NCBI GenBank assembly: GCA_913052565.1
Contig: CAJXFH010000001.1
Span: 1-64,000, forward strand
Direction of reading: 5' to 3'
Source: TMED112 sp913052565
Lineage (GTDB): Bacteria > Pseudomonadota > Gammaproteobacteria > Magnimaribacterales > TMED112
Length of the DNA stretch: 64,000 nt
Positions 8,375-16,694 of the stretch are shown piece by piece. A program made the translations under genes and the position numbers. The notes under the pieces were generated by a model. That model made no database searches and was not told the DNA's origin. It worked only from the letters and a program-made list of their open reading frames with translations. Position 1 is the stretch's first letter. Each line of letters begins with the position of its first letter.

Positions 8375-9414
8375 TACTCCTCAGCAAATAGGTCAAAGTC
8401 TTTATCCATGAGCCCTAGAGCAATTCCACCGCCTCTTGCGACACATGTTAAAGGATCTTCTGCAACACGTGTTGGAATGCCAGTTGATTGCTCAATTAGA
8501 GTATCAAGACAATGTAGTAATGCCCCGCCACCTGTTATGACTATTCCATCCTGAGAAATATCTGCTGCTAGTTCAGGTGGTGATAGCTCTAAAGCTTGTC
8601 TTACTGATCGCACAATTGCCGAAGTTTGATTTTCTAGAGCACGGAAACCATCTTCTTTTTGAAAAACCACAAGCTCAGGAATACCTTCTGCAAGGTTTCT
8701 GCCCCTAAATTCGTATGGTTCAAATTCCTTTTTACAATTAAGTGTTGCACATCCTACTTGTAACTTTATTAGTTCAGCTGTTGATTCACCGATAACCACA
8801 CCAAACTTTCTTCGGACATATGTTTGTATCGCTTCATCGAATTTATCACCACCAACCTTAAGAGATTCTGAATAAACTATTCCATTCAAGGAAAGAATAG
8901 CAACTTCTGATGTGCCACCTCCGATATCAATTACCATGCTGCCTCTTGGCTTGTCTATCTCCACACCTGCTCCCAAAGCTGCTGCAATCGGTTCTTCAAT
9001 TAATTTAACTACGCTAGCGCCAGCAGATAGAGCAGATTCTCTTATAGCTCGTTTTTCAACTTGTGTAGCTTTCGATGGAACACAAACAAGAACCCTTGGA
9101 CTTGGAGACAATATAGAATTATTGGAAACTTTCTTGATAAAATGCTGCAACATTTTTTCTGTAACATTAAAGTCTGCTATTACTCCATCTCTAAGAGGTC
9201 TTATAGCCTCCATTTGACCAGGTGTTCTTCCCAACATTTTTTTTGCGTCGTGCCCAACAGCAACAACAGTTTTTTGACCACTTCTTTCTTGAATAGCAAC
9301 AACAGACGGCTCATCTAAAACGATTCCGTCCTCTTTGGTATAAATTAATGTGTTAGCAGTACCTAAATCAATAGAAATATCATTTGAAAAAAGGCTACGT
9401 AAAAATTTAAACAT
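8374..9414 (-). CDS. mreB: Rod shape-determining actin homologue MreB
   Basis: ATP-dependent filament protein that directs lateral wall synthesis under the inner membrane. The 346 aa match E. coli (347). Visible motifs are phosphate-1 IDLGTANTLIY (about 16-26), phosphate-2 VIDIGGGTSEVAIL, and GIVITGGGALL in the adenosine site. The N-terminal MFKFLRSLFSNDI is the amphipathic membrane-binding segment. It is first in mreBCD-yhdP and divergent from gatC across 48 bp. Confidence 0.98.
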   Translation of the reverse strand: MFKFLRSLFSNDISIDLGTANTLIYTKEDGIVLDEPSVVAIQERSGQKTVVAVGHDAKKMLGRTPGQMEAIRPLRDGVIADFNVTEKMLQHFIKKVSNNSILSPSPRVLVCVPSKATQVEKRAIRESALSAGASVVKLIEEPIAAALGAGVEIDKPRGSMVIDIGGGTSEVAILSLNGIVYSESLKVGGDKFDEAIQTYVRRKFGVVIGESTAELIKLQVGCATLNCKKEFEPYEFRGRNLAEGIPELVVFQKEDGFRALENQTSAIVRSVRQALELSPPELAADISQDGIVITGGGALLHCLDTLIEQSTGIPTRVAEDPLTCVARGGGIALGLMDKDFDLFAEE

Positions 9415-9427
9415 TTCTAATTTACTC

Positions 9428-9434
9428 TATAATA
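9428..9434. promoter_or_regulatory. Overlapping divergent -10 boxes, mreB and gatC
   Basis: The plus strand carries TATAAT at 9428-9433, reading toward gatC. The minus strand carries TATTAT at 9429-9434, reading toward mreB with a predicted leader of under 10 nt. The -35 elements are weak on both sides. The near-complete overlap suggests the two operons cannot fire at the same moment. Confidence 0.4.
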
Positions 9435-9462
9435 ATCAGAATCTTATAGAATAAGGCTTTTG

Positions 9463-9744
9463 ATGGATAAAATCGAGTTAAAAAATCTTTTATTTCTTGC
9501 ACGTATCAATGCATCTGATGATGAGCATCCAGAAATAATGAAAAAACTTGAAAATACCTTCAAATTAATTGATGAGATGCAAGATCTAAATCTAGATGGC
9601 TTAGAACCTCTTAATAACCCACTTGAACTAAACAATGTCATGAGAAAGGATGAGAATAAAGACAGAAATGATAAATCGAATTTTTTAGAAAACTCCCCTG
9701 ATTCTGATGATGATTATTTCATAGTACCAAAAATAATTGAATGA
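9463..9744 (+). CDS. gatC: Asp/Glu-tRNA amidotransferase subunit C
   Basis: Small scaffold subunit that wraps the GatA-GatB interface in the GatCAB amidotransferase. The 93 aa have the family pattern LKNLLFLARINASDDE...MKKLENTFKLIDEMQDLNLDGLEPL. An in-frame TTG lies one codon upstream of the ATG; I choose the ATG at 9463. Overlaps gatA by 4 bp (ATGA). The C-terminal tail is acidic. Confidence 0.95.
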   Translation: MDKIELKNLLFLARINASDDEHPEIMKKLENTFKLIDEMQDLNLDGLEPLNNPLELNNVMRKDENKDRNDKSNFLENSPDSDDDYFIVPKIIE

Positions 9745-11168
9745 ATTTTAAACAACAAAGAGACGCATTTAGAGAAAGAAAGATTTCAGCGAAAGAAGCA
9801 GTTCAAAATGCTCTCGAAAGAGTTAAAGCAGACCAAAATAATATCTTCATTAACCATTTTGAAACAGAAGCTCTCAATATAGCCGAAGAAATAGATAATA
9901 ATTTTGAAAACTTTAAAGGGCTGCCATTATCTGGTGTTCCAATTGCACATAAAGATATTTTTTGCACAAAAAATATCACAACTACCTGTGGTTCAAAGAT
10001 GTTGGAAAGTTTTAAACCGCCCTATGACTCTACTGTAGTGGAGAATTGTAATAATGCTGGTTCAATAATGATTGGAAAAACAAATATGGATGAATTCGCA
10101 ATGGGTTCATCAAATGAGACCAGCTATTTTGGCCCAGTAGACAATCCTTGGAATAAGAAGCTTGTACCAGGAGGTAGTTCTGGAGGCGCGGCAGCTTGCG
10201 TTGCTGCGAACATAACTTCAATTTCAACGGGCACTGATACTGGTGGATCAATTCGTCAACCAGCTGCTTTATGTGGTATTACAGGACTGAAGCCTACATA
10301 TGGACTTGTTTCACGTTGGGGTATGATTGCATTTTGCTCAAGCATGGACCAAGCAGGCCCATTTTCAAAAGATGCTTTTGGCTGTGCAGCATTACTTGAT
10401 GCAATGTCTTCGTTTGATATAAAAGATTCTACTTGCTCACAGAGAAAAGAAATTAATTATGAGAGATGTTTAGATGAAGATACTAAGTCATTAAAAATAG
10501 GAGTTATAAAAAATCTTGAATCTTTCGGTATATCAGATAGTGTGCTTAAAGCGTATGAGGCATCTTTAACAATTCTTGAGTCATTGGGTCATAAATTGAT
10601 TGAAGTTGATTTTTCTGAACTTTCTTCAGGTATTTGTTCATACTATGTGATTGCTCCTGCAGAGTGTTCTTCAAATCTCTCTAGGTTTGACGGGGTGAAA
10701 TTTGGGCATAGAACTAATAAACAACAAGATATTTCTGAACTATATATGTCAACCAGAGCAGAAGGTTTCGGTGATGAAGTTAAAAAAAGAATACTAATTG
10801 GAACACATGTATTATCAGCTGGATTTTACGATGCTTATTACTTAAAAGCACAAAAAGTTCGAAGAATGATTAAAAATAAATTCGAAGAAATGTACAAAGA
10901 AGTTGATTTAATTTTTATGCCAACAACACTAGATCAAGCTTTTGAAAAAAATAGACAATCTGAAGATCCAAATCGAATGTATAAGGAAGATCTATTAACT
11001 ATTCCTGCAAATTTAGCAGGACTTCCAGCAATTTCTTTTCCCAACGGTTTTCAAAATGGATTGCCTACAGGAGGACAGCTTATAGGGAATTATTTTCAAG
11101 AGGATCTATTATTACAACTAACAAATAAAATTCAGGAGGTAACAGATTGGCACAAAATGACACCTTAG
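9741..11168 (+). CDS. gatA: Asp/Glu-tRNA amidotransferase subunit A
   Basis: Glutaminase/amidase subunit that releases ammonia from glutamine for transamidation of Glu-tRNA(Gln) or Asp-tRNA(Asn). The 475 aa are of normal length. The amidase-signature triad is intact: Lys71 (IAHKDIF), cis-Ser146 (GGSSGG) and nucleophile Ser170 (TGTDTGGSIRQ). Its last 22 bp overlap gatB, whose strong ribosome-binding site lies inside gatA, so the two are translationally coupled. Confidence 0.97.
   Translation: MNFKQQRDAFRERKISAKEAVQNALERVKADQNNIFINHFETEALNIAEEIDNNFENFKGLPLSGVPIAHKDIFCTKNITTTCGSKMLESFKPPYDSTVVENCNNAGSIMIGKTNMDEFAMGSSNETSYFGPVDNPWNKKLVPGGSSGGAAACVAANITSISTGTDTGGSIRQPAALCGITGLKPTYGLVSRWGMIAFCSSMDQAGPFSKDAFGCAALLDAMSSFDIKDSTCSQRKEINYERCLDEDTKSLKIGVIKNLESFGISDSVLKAYEASLTILESLGHKLIEVDFSELSSGICSYYVIAPAECSSNLSRFDGVKFGHRTNKQQDISELYMSTRAEGFGDEVKKRILIGTHVLSAGFYDAYYLKAQKVRRMIKNKFEEMYKEVDLIFMPTTLDQAFEKNRQSEDPNRMYKEDLLTIPANLAGLPAISFPNGFQNGLPTGGQLIGNYFQEDLLLQLTNKIQEVTDWHKMTP
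11134..11140 (+). promoter_or_regulatory. Strong Shine-Dalgarno that fixes the gatB TTG start
   Basis: AGGAGGT lies 6 nt upstream of the TTG at 11147, inside the 3' end of gatA. The nearest ATG (11157) is in the gatA frame, not the gatB frame, so this site decides the gatB start. Confidence 0.8.
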
Positions 11169-12583
11169 TTAATGGCTGGCAACCAGTCATAGGGCTGGAA
11201 GTTCATGTTCAATTGTTAACAAATACAAAACTTTTTTCGCCTGCTAAAAATAAGTTTGGGCAAGATGCTAATACACTTGTAGATTTTATAGATATGGGAC
11301 TGCCTGGGGTACTTCCAGTGCTGAATGAGGGTGCTATGAAGCAAGGGATAAAATTTGGTTTAGCAACATCAGCTAAAATTGCTAAAACCATGATTTTTGA
11401 CAGAAAAAACTATTTTTATCCAGATTTACCCAAAGGCTATCAAATTACACAACTGCATTTTCCAATTGTTAAAGATGGAATTGTAAAACTTGAGGATAAG
11501 GAAATACGAATACACCAGGCTCATCTTGAAGAGGACGCAGGAAAGTCCATGCATGATCAGTATGACGACAAATCTGTCATAGATTTGAACAGGTCTGGTG
11601 TACCACTTTTGGAGATAGTTTCTGAACCTGATATTCGATCATCATCAGAAGCAGTGGAATACTTAAAAAAGATTCATCAAATTATCACCTATTTAGATAT
11701 CTCTGATGGAAATATGTCACAAGGATCAATGAGGTGTGATGCAAATGTTTCAATAATGAGACCAGATTCAGCAGAATATGGAACTAGAGCAGAAATAAAA
11801 AATATTAATTCATTCAAATTTGTGGAAAAAGCAATAAATTTTGAAATTAAAAGACAAATTAAAATACTAGAAAGTGATGGTGTGGTAGAACAAGAAACTA
11901 GACTTTATGATGCAAATAAAGACGAAACAAGGTCTATGAGAACTAAAGAGTTTGCAAATGACTATAGATATTTTCCTTGTCCAGATTTAGTGCCAACGAA
12001 TATTTCTGAAGATTTTATTAATCAAGTTAAGGAAGAGATGGAAGAACTTCCAGAAGAAAAAGAAGCAAGATTCATAAAAGAATATGAATTAGATGTTTAT
12101 GAGTCGAAGGTAATTTGCTCAAATAAAGAAACCGCAAAATTTTTCGAGCAAGTAAGCGTAAAAACTGATTCTTCTCTAGCAGCTAAATGGATTATAGGCG
12201 AACTTAATGCTCTTCTAAATAAATATGAAATGACATTGCCTAACTCAAAAATAAATGCAGATAATTTTTCCAGTTTAATTCAAAAGATAAAAGACGGAAC
12301 TATATCTGGCAAGATTGCGAAAGATGTTCTAGAGGAGATCTGGAATACTGGTTTGGATGCGAATGAAATAATAAGCTCTAAAGGATTAGAACAGATTTCT
12401 GATGAGAGCGAGCTCGAAGAAATTGCAAAAAATATTTTACAAAATAATTCTAAGCAAGTTGATGCTTATAAATCTGGAAAAGATAAATTATTCGGTTTTT
12501 TTGTTGGCCAAGTTATGAAAGAGACTCAGGGAAAAGCAAATCCTCAAGCAATAAACGAAATACTTAAAAAACTCCTTAACTAG
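11147..12583 (+). CDS. gatB: Asp/Glu-tRNA amidotransferase subunit B
   Basis: Kinase-like subunit that phosphorylates and then amidates the misacylated tRNA. The 478 aa from a TTG start (MAQNDTLVNGWQPVIGLEVHVQL) match the family. It shows GLEVHVQL near the N-terminus, KNYFYPDLPKGYQITQ, DLNRSGVPLLEIVSEPD and SMRCDANVS, plus a C-terminal YqeY-like helical tail ending in GQVMKETQGKANPQAIN. The last three bases TAG sit in a CTAG palindrome that also supplies the stop codon of the convergent gene. Confidence 0.97.
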   Translation: MAQNDTLVNGWQPVIGLEVHVQLLTNTKLFSPAKNKFGQDANTLVDFIDMGLPGVLPVLNEGAMKQGIKFGLATSAKIAKTMIFDRKNYFYPDLPKGYQITQLHFPIVKDGIVKLEDKEIRIHQAHLEEDAGKSMHDQYDDKSVIDLNRSGVPLLEIVSEPDIRSSSEAVEYLKKIHQIITYLDISDGNMSQGSMRCDANVSIMRPDSAEYGTRAEIKNINSFKFVEKAINFEIKRQIKILESDGVVEQETRLYDANKDETRSMRTKEFANDYRYFPCPDLVPTNISEDFINQVKEEMEELPEEKEARFIKEYELDVYESKVICSNKETAKFFEQVSVKTDSSLAAKWIIGELNALLNKYEMTLPNSKINADNFSSLIQKIKDGTISGKIAKDVLEEIWNTGLDANEIISSKGLEQISDESELEEIAKNILQNNSKQVDAYKSGKDKLFGFFVGQVMKETQGKANPQAINEILKKLLN

Positions 12584-13476
12584 TATATCTGCATGAGATC
12601 TTGAGCGACAATAATTTCTCCCTTGAAATGTGCTGAGACCTCTTCTTTTATTTCCTCAGAGCTGGCTCCCCAATAAAGAATATGAGAAAGAACTAGTTTC
12701 TTAGGCATTACCTCGCTAGCAATTTTGCCTAATTCCATTGGGCTTGTATGATGAGCAGCATGATAAATTTGCCAATCTTTTGTCTTTTTTTCAAAACCAG
12801 ATTGTGAATAAACCTCATGAACTAAGATGTCTGCATTCTTTGCTACCTTAACTAATTCTTCAGATGGAGCAGTGTCACCTGAAAAAACAATTTTTATTTC
12901 ATCTGTCTTAAAAATAAAACCATATGATTCTTCTAAATCTCCGTGATTATTTTTAAAGGCCTCAACTTTCACATTGTTATCTTGAAAAATAAAGTTTTCA
13001 TCAATTTTTTTAAATTCAAATTTGTACCCAGTTTTATTTTGAGGCTGTGTACCATAAATTCTGTAATTAATATCAAATTCGTAAGCTTTGATAATGTTTT
13101 CAGCCATGTCATCAAGGCCATCTGGACCAAATAATTTTAATTTATTTTCTCGCCCCATTATCCAAGGAGTAATAATTAAATCTGATAAACCTAGATTATG
13201 GTCAGAGTGCATATGAGTTAAAAATGCATGATCAATTGAAGTAGTATCAATTTTCAGCTCTCCACCCCACTCTTCTGTTAGTTCTGAGAACCTCCTAATG
13301 ACACCAATTCCAAAATCAATGAGGTATGGTTGTTCGTCTACTAGCAATAAATAAGAAGATCCCATTCTTTGTGGATCTGGATTAGGCGTTCCTGTACCCA
13401 AGACAAATAATTTCGTTTCTGCCAAAACATTCATTGAAAGGAAAAAGCTTAAAAGCCAACTAATCTGTAATTTCAT
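12580..13476 (-). CDS. Exported metallo-beta-lactamase-fold hydrolase
   Basis: The 298 aa have a signal peptide (about 1-19, cleavage likely after VLA) and a metallo-beta-lactamase fold of the RNase Z/arylsulfatase-like branch. Metal motif HMHSDH spans residues 88-93; a downstream HGDLEESYGF and FSGDTAPS (bridging Asp) and a C-terminal LSHILYW complete the site. Export rules against tRNase Z. The substrate is unknown; an ester, lactone or sulfate is plausible. I chose the ATG ending at 13476 because it begins the signal peptide; an upstream in-frame start (13509) would bury it. It overlaps the paraoxonase-like gene by 17 bp. Confidence 0.8.
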   Translation of the reverse strand: MKLQISWLLSFFLSMNVLAETKLFVLGTGTPNPDPQRMGSSYLLLVDEQPYLIDFGIGVIRRFSELTEEWGGELKIDTTSIDHAFLTHMHSDHNLGLSDLIITPWIMGRENKLKLFGPDGLDDMAENIIKAYEFDINYRIYGTQPQNKTGYKFEFKKIDENFIFQDNNVKVEAFKNNHGDLEESYGFIFKTDEIKIVFSGDTAPSEELVKVAKNADILVHEVYSQSGFEKKTKDWQIYHAAHHTSPMELGKIASEVMPKKLVLSHILYWGASSEEIKEEVSAHFKGEIIVAQDLMQIY

Positions 13477-14626
13477 AAATTGCGATTCTATCTGATTTAT
13501 ATGATCCAAGTATTAATTTATTTGAATAAGGGTAAACAGCTGACAAGCCACCAAAAGCCACATTATTAAAATCGAACTCATTTAAAAGTTTTAAATCCTT
13601 ATTAATTTCTAAAACTGAAAATGGAGTAGCGCACTGTACTTGATCTGGTCTCATACAAGTAAGCCCACCTAAATCAGAGTTTTGAACAGCCACCCACAAG
13701 ACATTATCTTTAGCAATAATATTATCGGATCCTCCATTTAAATATGTTCTAAATTTAAAATCTTTTCGATCACTGCCATTAAAAGCACTTACCATTCCAT
13801 TCATTCGATAGCTAACAAAAACTATCTCATCTATCATTTCTATACCATTAGGCCAAGCTCCACCGGAATTTTTGAGTTTAGAAAAGCCTTTAATATGATC
13901 CCACTTATACACAAAGCCCGTATCTAATCTAAAAGTATTGAAAAATTCCAATTTTGAAAAATCCCAATCCTTATTGTATTGATGTGTTGCGTAAAAAGAT
14001 CCGTATTCATCGCTTATAACAACATCATTAAAATAAGTATTAAAGTCAGGCGCCTCTACACAACCAACCCAAAATAATTCTTTTTGTGCAGAGTCAGAGA
14101 AAACTATATCTTCTGAGAAAAATAAAAAGTATTCGATTCTGTCTCTTTCTTCATGATTAACTACTGCTAATAGGTGTGCTTCTTCTAGGAAGGGGCTAAG
14201 CTTTTCATCTGTTGAGGCAGGTATTTTTTTGAAAGTATCAATTCCATGAGGGAAAAGATTTTTATATGGCTTACAATCTTTATCGCCAATACCTAGCTCA
14301 TTATCTTGGATGAATGAAATTTCATAATCAGTGATCTCCATAGTTTTTAGATTTAAATGTGAGAGAAGACCAACCTTTGTTTCGCCATCATTCAATTCGG
14401 CAAGACCTGCAAACTGTGAAACAATTACAGCATCTTCGTTGGGAATCTCAGCGAAATCTTCTGGGTTTTGTAAATCACATATAAGCTCAAGGGTTCCTTT
14501 AGATATACACTTATCTAAATTAGGATACTGAGGAAGATTTGATTTGAGGATGGGGCCTAAAAGTAAAAGTCCTGTTATCGCTAACAGGACTAATACAATA
14601 AGAATTTTGAGAAGGTTCTTAAACAA
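13460..14626 (-). CDS. Membrane-anchored paraoxonase-like lactonase/arylesterase
   Basis: The 388 aa have an N-terminal membrane anchor (about 7-27) and a six-bladed propeller of the serum paraoxonase family, Ca2+-dependent lactonases/arylesterases. By hand alignment to PON1, all calcium ligands are kept: Glu56-Asp57, Asn200 (YFNDVV), Asn260 (WPNGIE) and Asp301-Asn302 (GSDNII). The catalytic His dyad is also kept: His127 (FPHGID) and His158 (VVNHEE). The active domain should face the periplasm. It lies between the MaoC gene (8 bp overlap) and the MBL hydrolase (17 bp overlap), so the three are likely one transcript. The natural substrate is not predictable; lactones are the family norm. Confidence 0.8.
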   Translation of the reverse strand: MFKNLLKILIVLVLLAITGLLLLGPILKSNLPQYPNLDKCISKGTLELICDLQNPEDFAEIPNEDAVIVSQFAGLAELNDGETKVGLLSHLNLKTMEITDYEISFIQDNELGIGDKDCKPYKNLFPHGIDTFKKIPASTDEKLSPFLEEAHLLAVVNHEERDRIEYFLFFSEDIVFSDSAQKELFWVGCVEAPDFNTYFNDVVISDEYGSFYATHQYNKDWDFSKLEFFNTFRLDTGFVYKWDHIKGFSKLKNSGGAWPNGIEMIDEIVFVSYRMNGMVSAFNGSDRKDFKFRTYLNGGSDNIIAKDNVLWVAVQNSDLGGLTCMRPDQVQCATPFSVLEINKDLKLLNEFDFNNVAFGGLSAVYPYSNKLILGSYKSDRIAIYEITD

Positions 14627-15068
14627 AAACCATAGCTAAGTTTTCTGCGACAAATCCAGGTTTCTCTTGGCCCTCTATTTCCAATTGAATACCAGTTTTC
14701 ATTAGCCATCTGCCGCCCTCTTTTTCAGTCACTTCAAGCAGTGTCATATTAAATCTGCAATTTGAATCTACAGGAACAGGACTAACAAATCTTATTTTGT
14801 CATAACCGTAATTCATAGCCATTTTTGTACCTTCAACAGGAATTGAAGTTTCGTAACCTTTTCCAATTGATAAAGATAGCATCAAAGCTCCATGTGCAAT
14901 TGTGCTTCCAAATATTGGTTTTGCCCTCTCAGGATCAACGTGTATAAATTGTGGATCATCAGTAACATCAGCAAAGGTATTGATCATATCTTGTGTTACA
15001 ACAAACCAAGATGTGCTTGATGTCTTTCCTATTTCTTTATGCAGGTCTTCTGCTTTTATTGCTTCCAT
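14619..15068 (-). CDS. MaoC-family acyl-CoA hydratase (NodN-like)
   Basis: The 149 aa form a single hot-dog domain. The hydratase motif is present as DVTDDPQFIHVDPERA followed by GSTIAHGALMLSL, giving the Asp and His catalytic positions. MaoC enzymes hydrate trans-2-enoyl-CoA or handle related thioesters. It lies 10 bp downstream of an acyl-CoA ligase with a strong ribosome-binding site, which suggests that both act on the same acyl-CoA. The substrate is unknown. Confidence 0.88.
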   Translation of the reverse strand: MEAIKAEDLHKEIGKTSSTSWFVVTQDMINTFADVTDDPQFIHVDPERAKPIFGSTIAHGALMLSLSIGKGYETSIPVEGTKMAMNYGYDKIRFVSPVPVDSNCRFNMTLLEVTEKEGGRWLMKTGIQLEIEGQEKPGFVAENLAMVFV

Positions 15069-15074
15069 AATTTT

Positions 15075-15080
15075 CCTCCT
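15075..15080 (-). promoter_or_regulatory. Shine-Dalgarno of the MaoC gene overlapping the ligase stop
   Basis: AGGAGG on the minus strand lies 6 nt before the MaoC ATG. It partly overlaps the TAG stop of the acyl-CoA ligase gene, typical of translational coupling. Confidence 0.7.
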
Positions 15081-16692
15081 AATTCATTAAATGGTCTGCA
15101 TACTTCTCTCGAAGCTCTGTTTTCAATAATTTTCCTGTTGCTCCATGAGGAAGTTCAGTGACAAATACGATATCATCAGGATTCCACCATTTAGCAATCT
15201 TATCTTCGAGATACTCGTATATTGATTCTTTTGTCAAACTTTCATTGGCTGCTATGACCAGTAATAATGGTCTTTCATCCCACTTTGGATGCGCTACACC
15301 AATTACACATGCTTCAACAACTTCCGGATGTCCTTGCGCTGCATTTTCAAGATCTACTGAACTAATCCACTCACCGCCGGATTTTATTACGTCTTTAGCA
15401 CGATCAACAATTGTCATATAGCCATCAGAGTCAATATTAGAAATATCACCAGTATCAAACCAACCATCAGCATCAACAGCATCTTCTTCATATTTGTAAT
15501 ATCTTTTATTGACCCATGGGCCCTTGATTAACAATTTTCCAAAAGCCTTACCATCCTCAGGCAATCTATTGCCGTCATCATCAACTATTTTCAGCTGAAC
15601 ACCATATACAGGTTTTCCCTGCTTGGTTTGCAACTTATACATATCCTCTTTTGGCATTTGTTCCATTTCCCTTGTTTTAATGTTTGCAGTTGCCAGTGGG
15701 CTAGTTTCAGTCATACCCCAACCCTGAACTACATTTATGTCGTGCTCTTCATCAAATTGCTTGATCATTGAGTAGGGAACAGCTGATCCTCCTATTATTG
15801 TTTGACGAACTGACTCAAGTTTAATCTTATTTTCTTTGCAATAATTTAAAAGGCCGAGCCATATTGTTGGCACTCCAAATGCTAGGGAGACATTTTCATT
15901 TTCAATTAACTCTACCAGAGAGGCTCCGTCCATACCCATGCCTGGTAAAACAAGTTTTATACCATTCATAGCACCTATGTATGGCAATCCCCAACCCATG
16001 ACGTGGAACATTGGAACTACCATGAGGATAGAATCATTTTTACTTAGCCCTAAACCATTAGCTGATGAGCCAGCCCATGCATGAAGAAGAGTAGATTTAT
16101 GTGAGTAAAGTACTCCCTTAGGATTACCAGTTGTTCCTGATGTGTAACAAAGACCGCAAGGAGCATCTTCTGCAAGCTCTGGCCATTCATAACTCTCAGA
16201 ACCATCAGCTATGAACTCCTCATATGAAATTACGTTCTTTAATTTTGTTTCTGGCATTTCATCCTTGCCACAAAGCAGTATGTATTGCTCCACAGTCGGA
16301 CAATTATCTTGAATTGCCTCTAGGAGCGGTGCAAAAACTGTTTCAAGAAAAACAATTCTATTTTCAGCGTGATTTATTATGTAGACAATTTGCTCGGGAT
16401 GTAGGCGAAAATTAATTGTATGCATCACTGCTCCCATGCCTGAAATACCATAATACATTTCCATATTTCGGTGTGAGTTCAATGCAAGAGATCCAACATT
16501 CTGCCCATGTTTTATTCCGTACTTTTCTAGAGAAGAACCAAGTTTCTTTGCTCTTTTTGCTATTTGACCATAATTAGACTTATGAATATCACCAGATAAA
16601 AGTCTGGAGACAATTTCCACATCCGGAAAAATTTTTTCTGCGTAGTCAATAATGCTAGCGACATTTTGACTCCATGATTGCATATTGCTCAT
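15079..16692 (-). CDS. Fatty-acyl-CoA ligase (AMP-binding family)
   Basis: Activates a carboxylic acid to its CoA thioester through an acyl-adenylate. The protein is 537 aa from the ATG ending at 16692, which has GGGAG at a good distance; an in-frame TTG at 16704 is less likely. Motifs are the P-loop YTSGTTGNPKGV (about 185), GWGMTETSP, WFDTGDI, and the C-terminal KSGGEWISSVDLE and catalytic Lys in GATGKLLKTELR. This pattern is typical of medium- or long-chain FadD-like ligases of marine gammaproteobacteria. It starts 2 nt after the GH84-like gene stop. Confidence 0.9.
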   Translation of the reverse strand: MSNMQSWSQNVASIIDYAEKIFPDVEIVSRLLSGDIHKSNYGQIAKRAKKLGSSLEKYGIKHGQNVGSLALNSHRNMEMYYGISGMGAVMHTINFRLHPEQIVYIINHAENRIVFLETVFAPLLEAIQDNCPTVEQYILLCGKDEMPETKLKNVISYEEFIADGSESYEWPELAEDAPCGLCYTSGTTGNPKGVLYSHKSTLLHAWAGSSANGLGLSKNDSILMVVPMFHVMGWGLPYIGAMNGIKLVLPGMGMDGASLVELIENENVSLAFGVPTIWLGLLNYCKENKIKLESVRQTIIGGSAVPYSMIKQFDEEHDINVVQGWGMTETSPLATANIKTREMEQMPKEDMYKLQTKQGKPVYGVQLKIVDDDGNRLPEDGKAFGKLLIKGPWVNKRYYKYEEDAVDADGWFDTGDISNIDSDGYMTIVDRAKDVIKSGGEWISSVDLENAAQGHPEVVEACVIGVAHPKWDERPLLLVIAANESLTKESIYEYLEDKIAKWWNPDDIVFVTELPHGATGKLLKTELREKYADHLMN

Positions 16693-16694
16693 AT

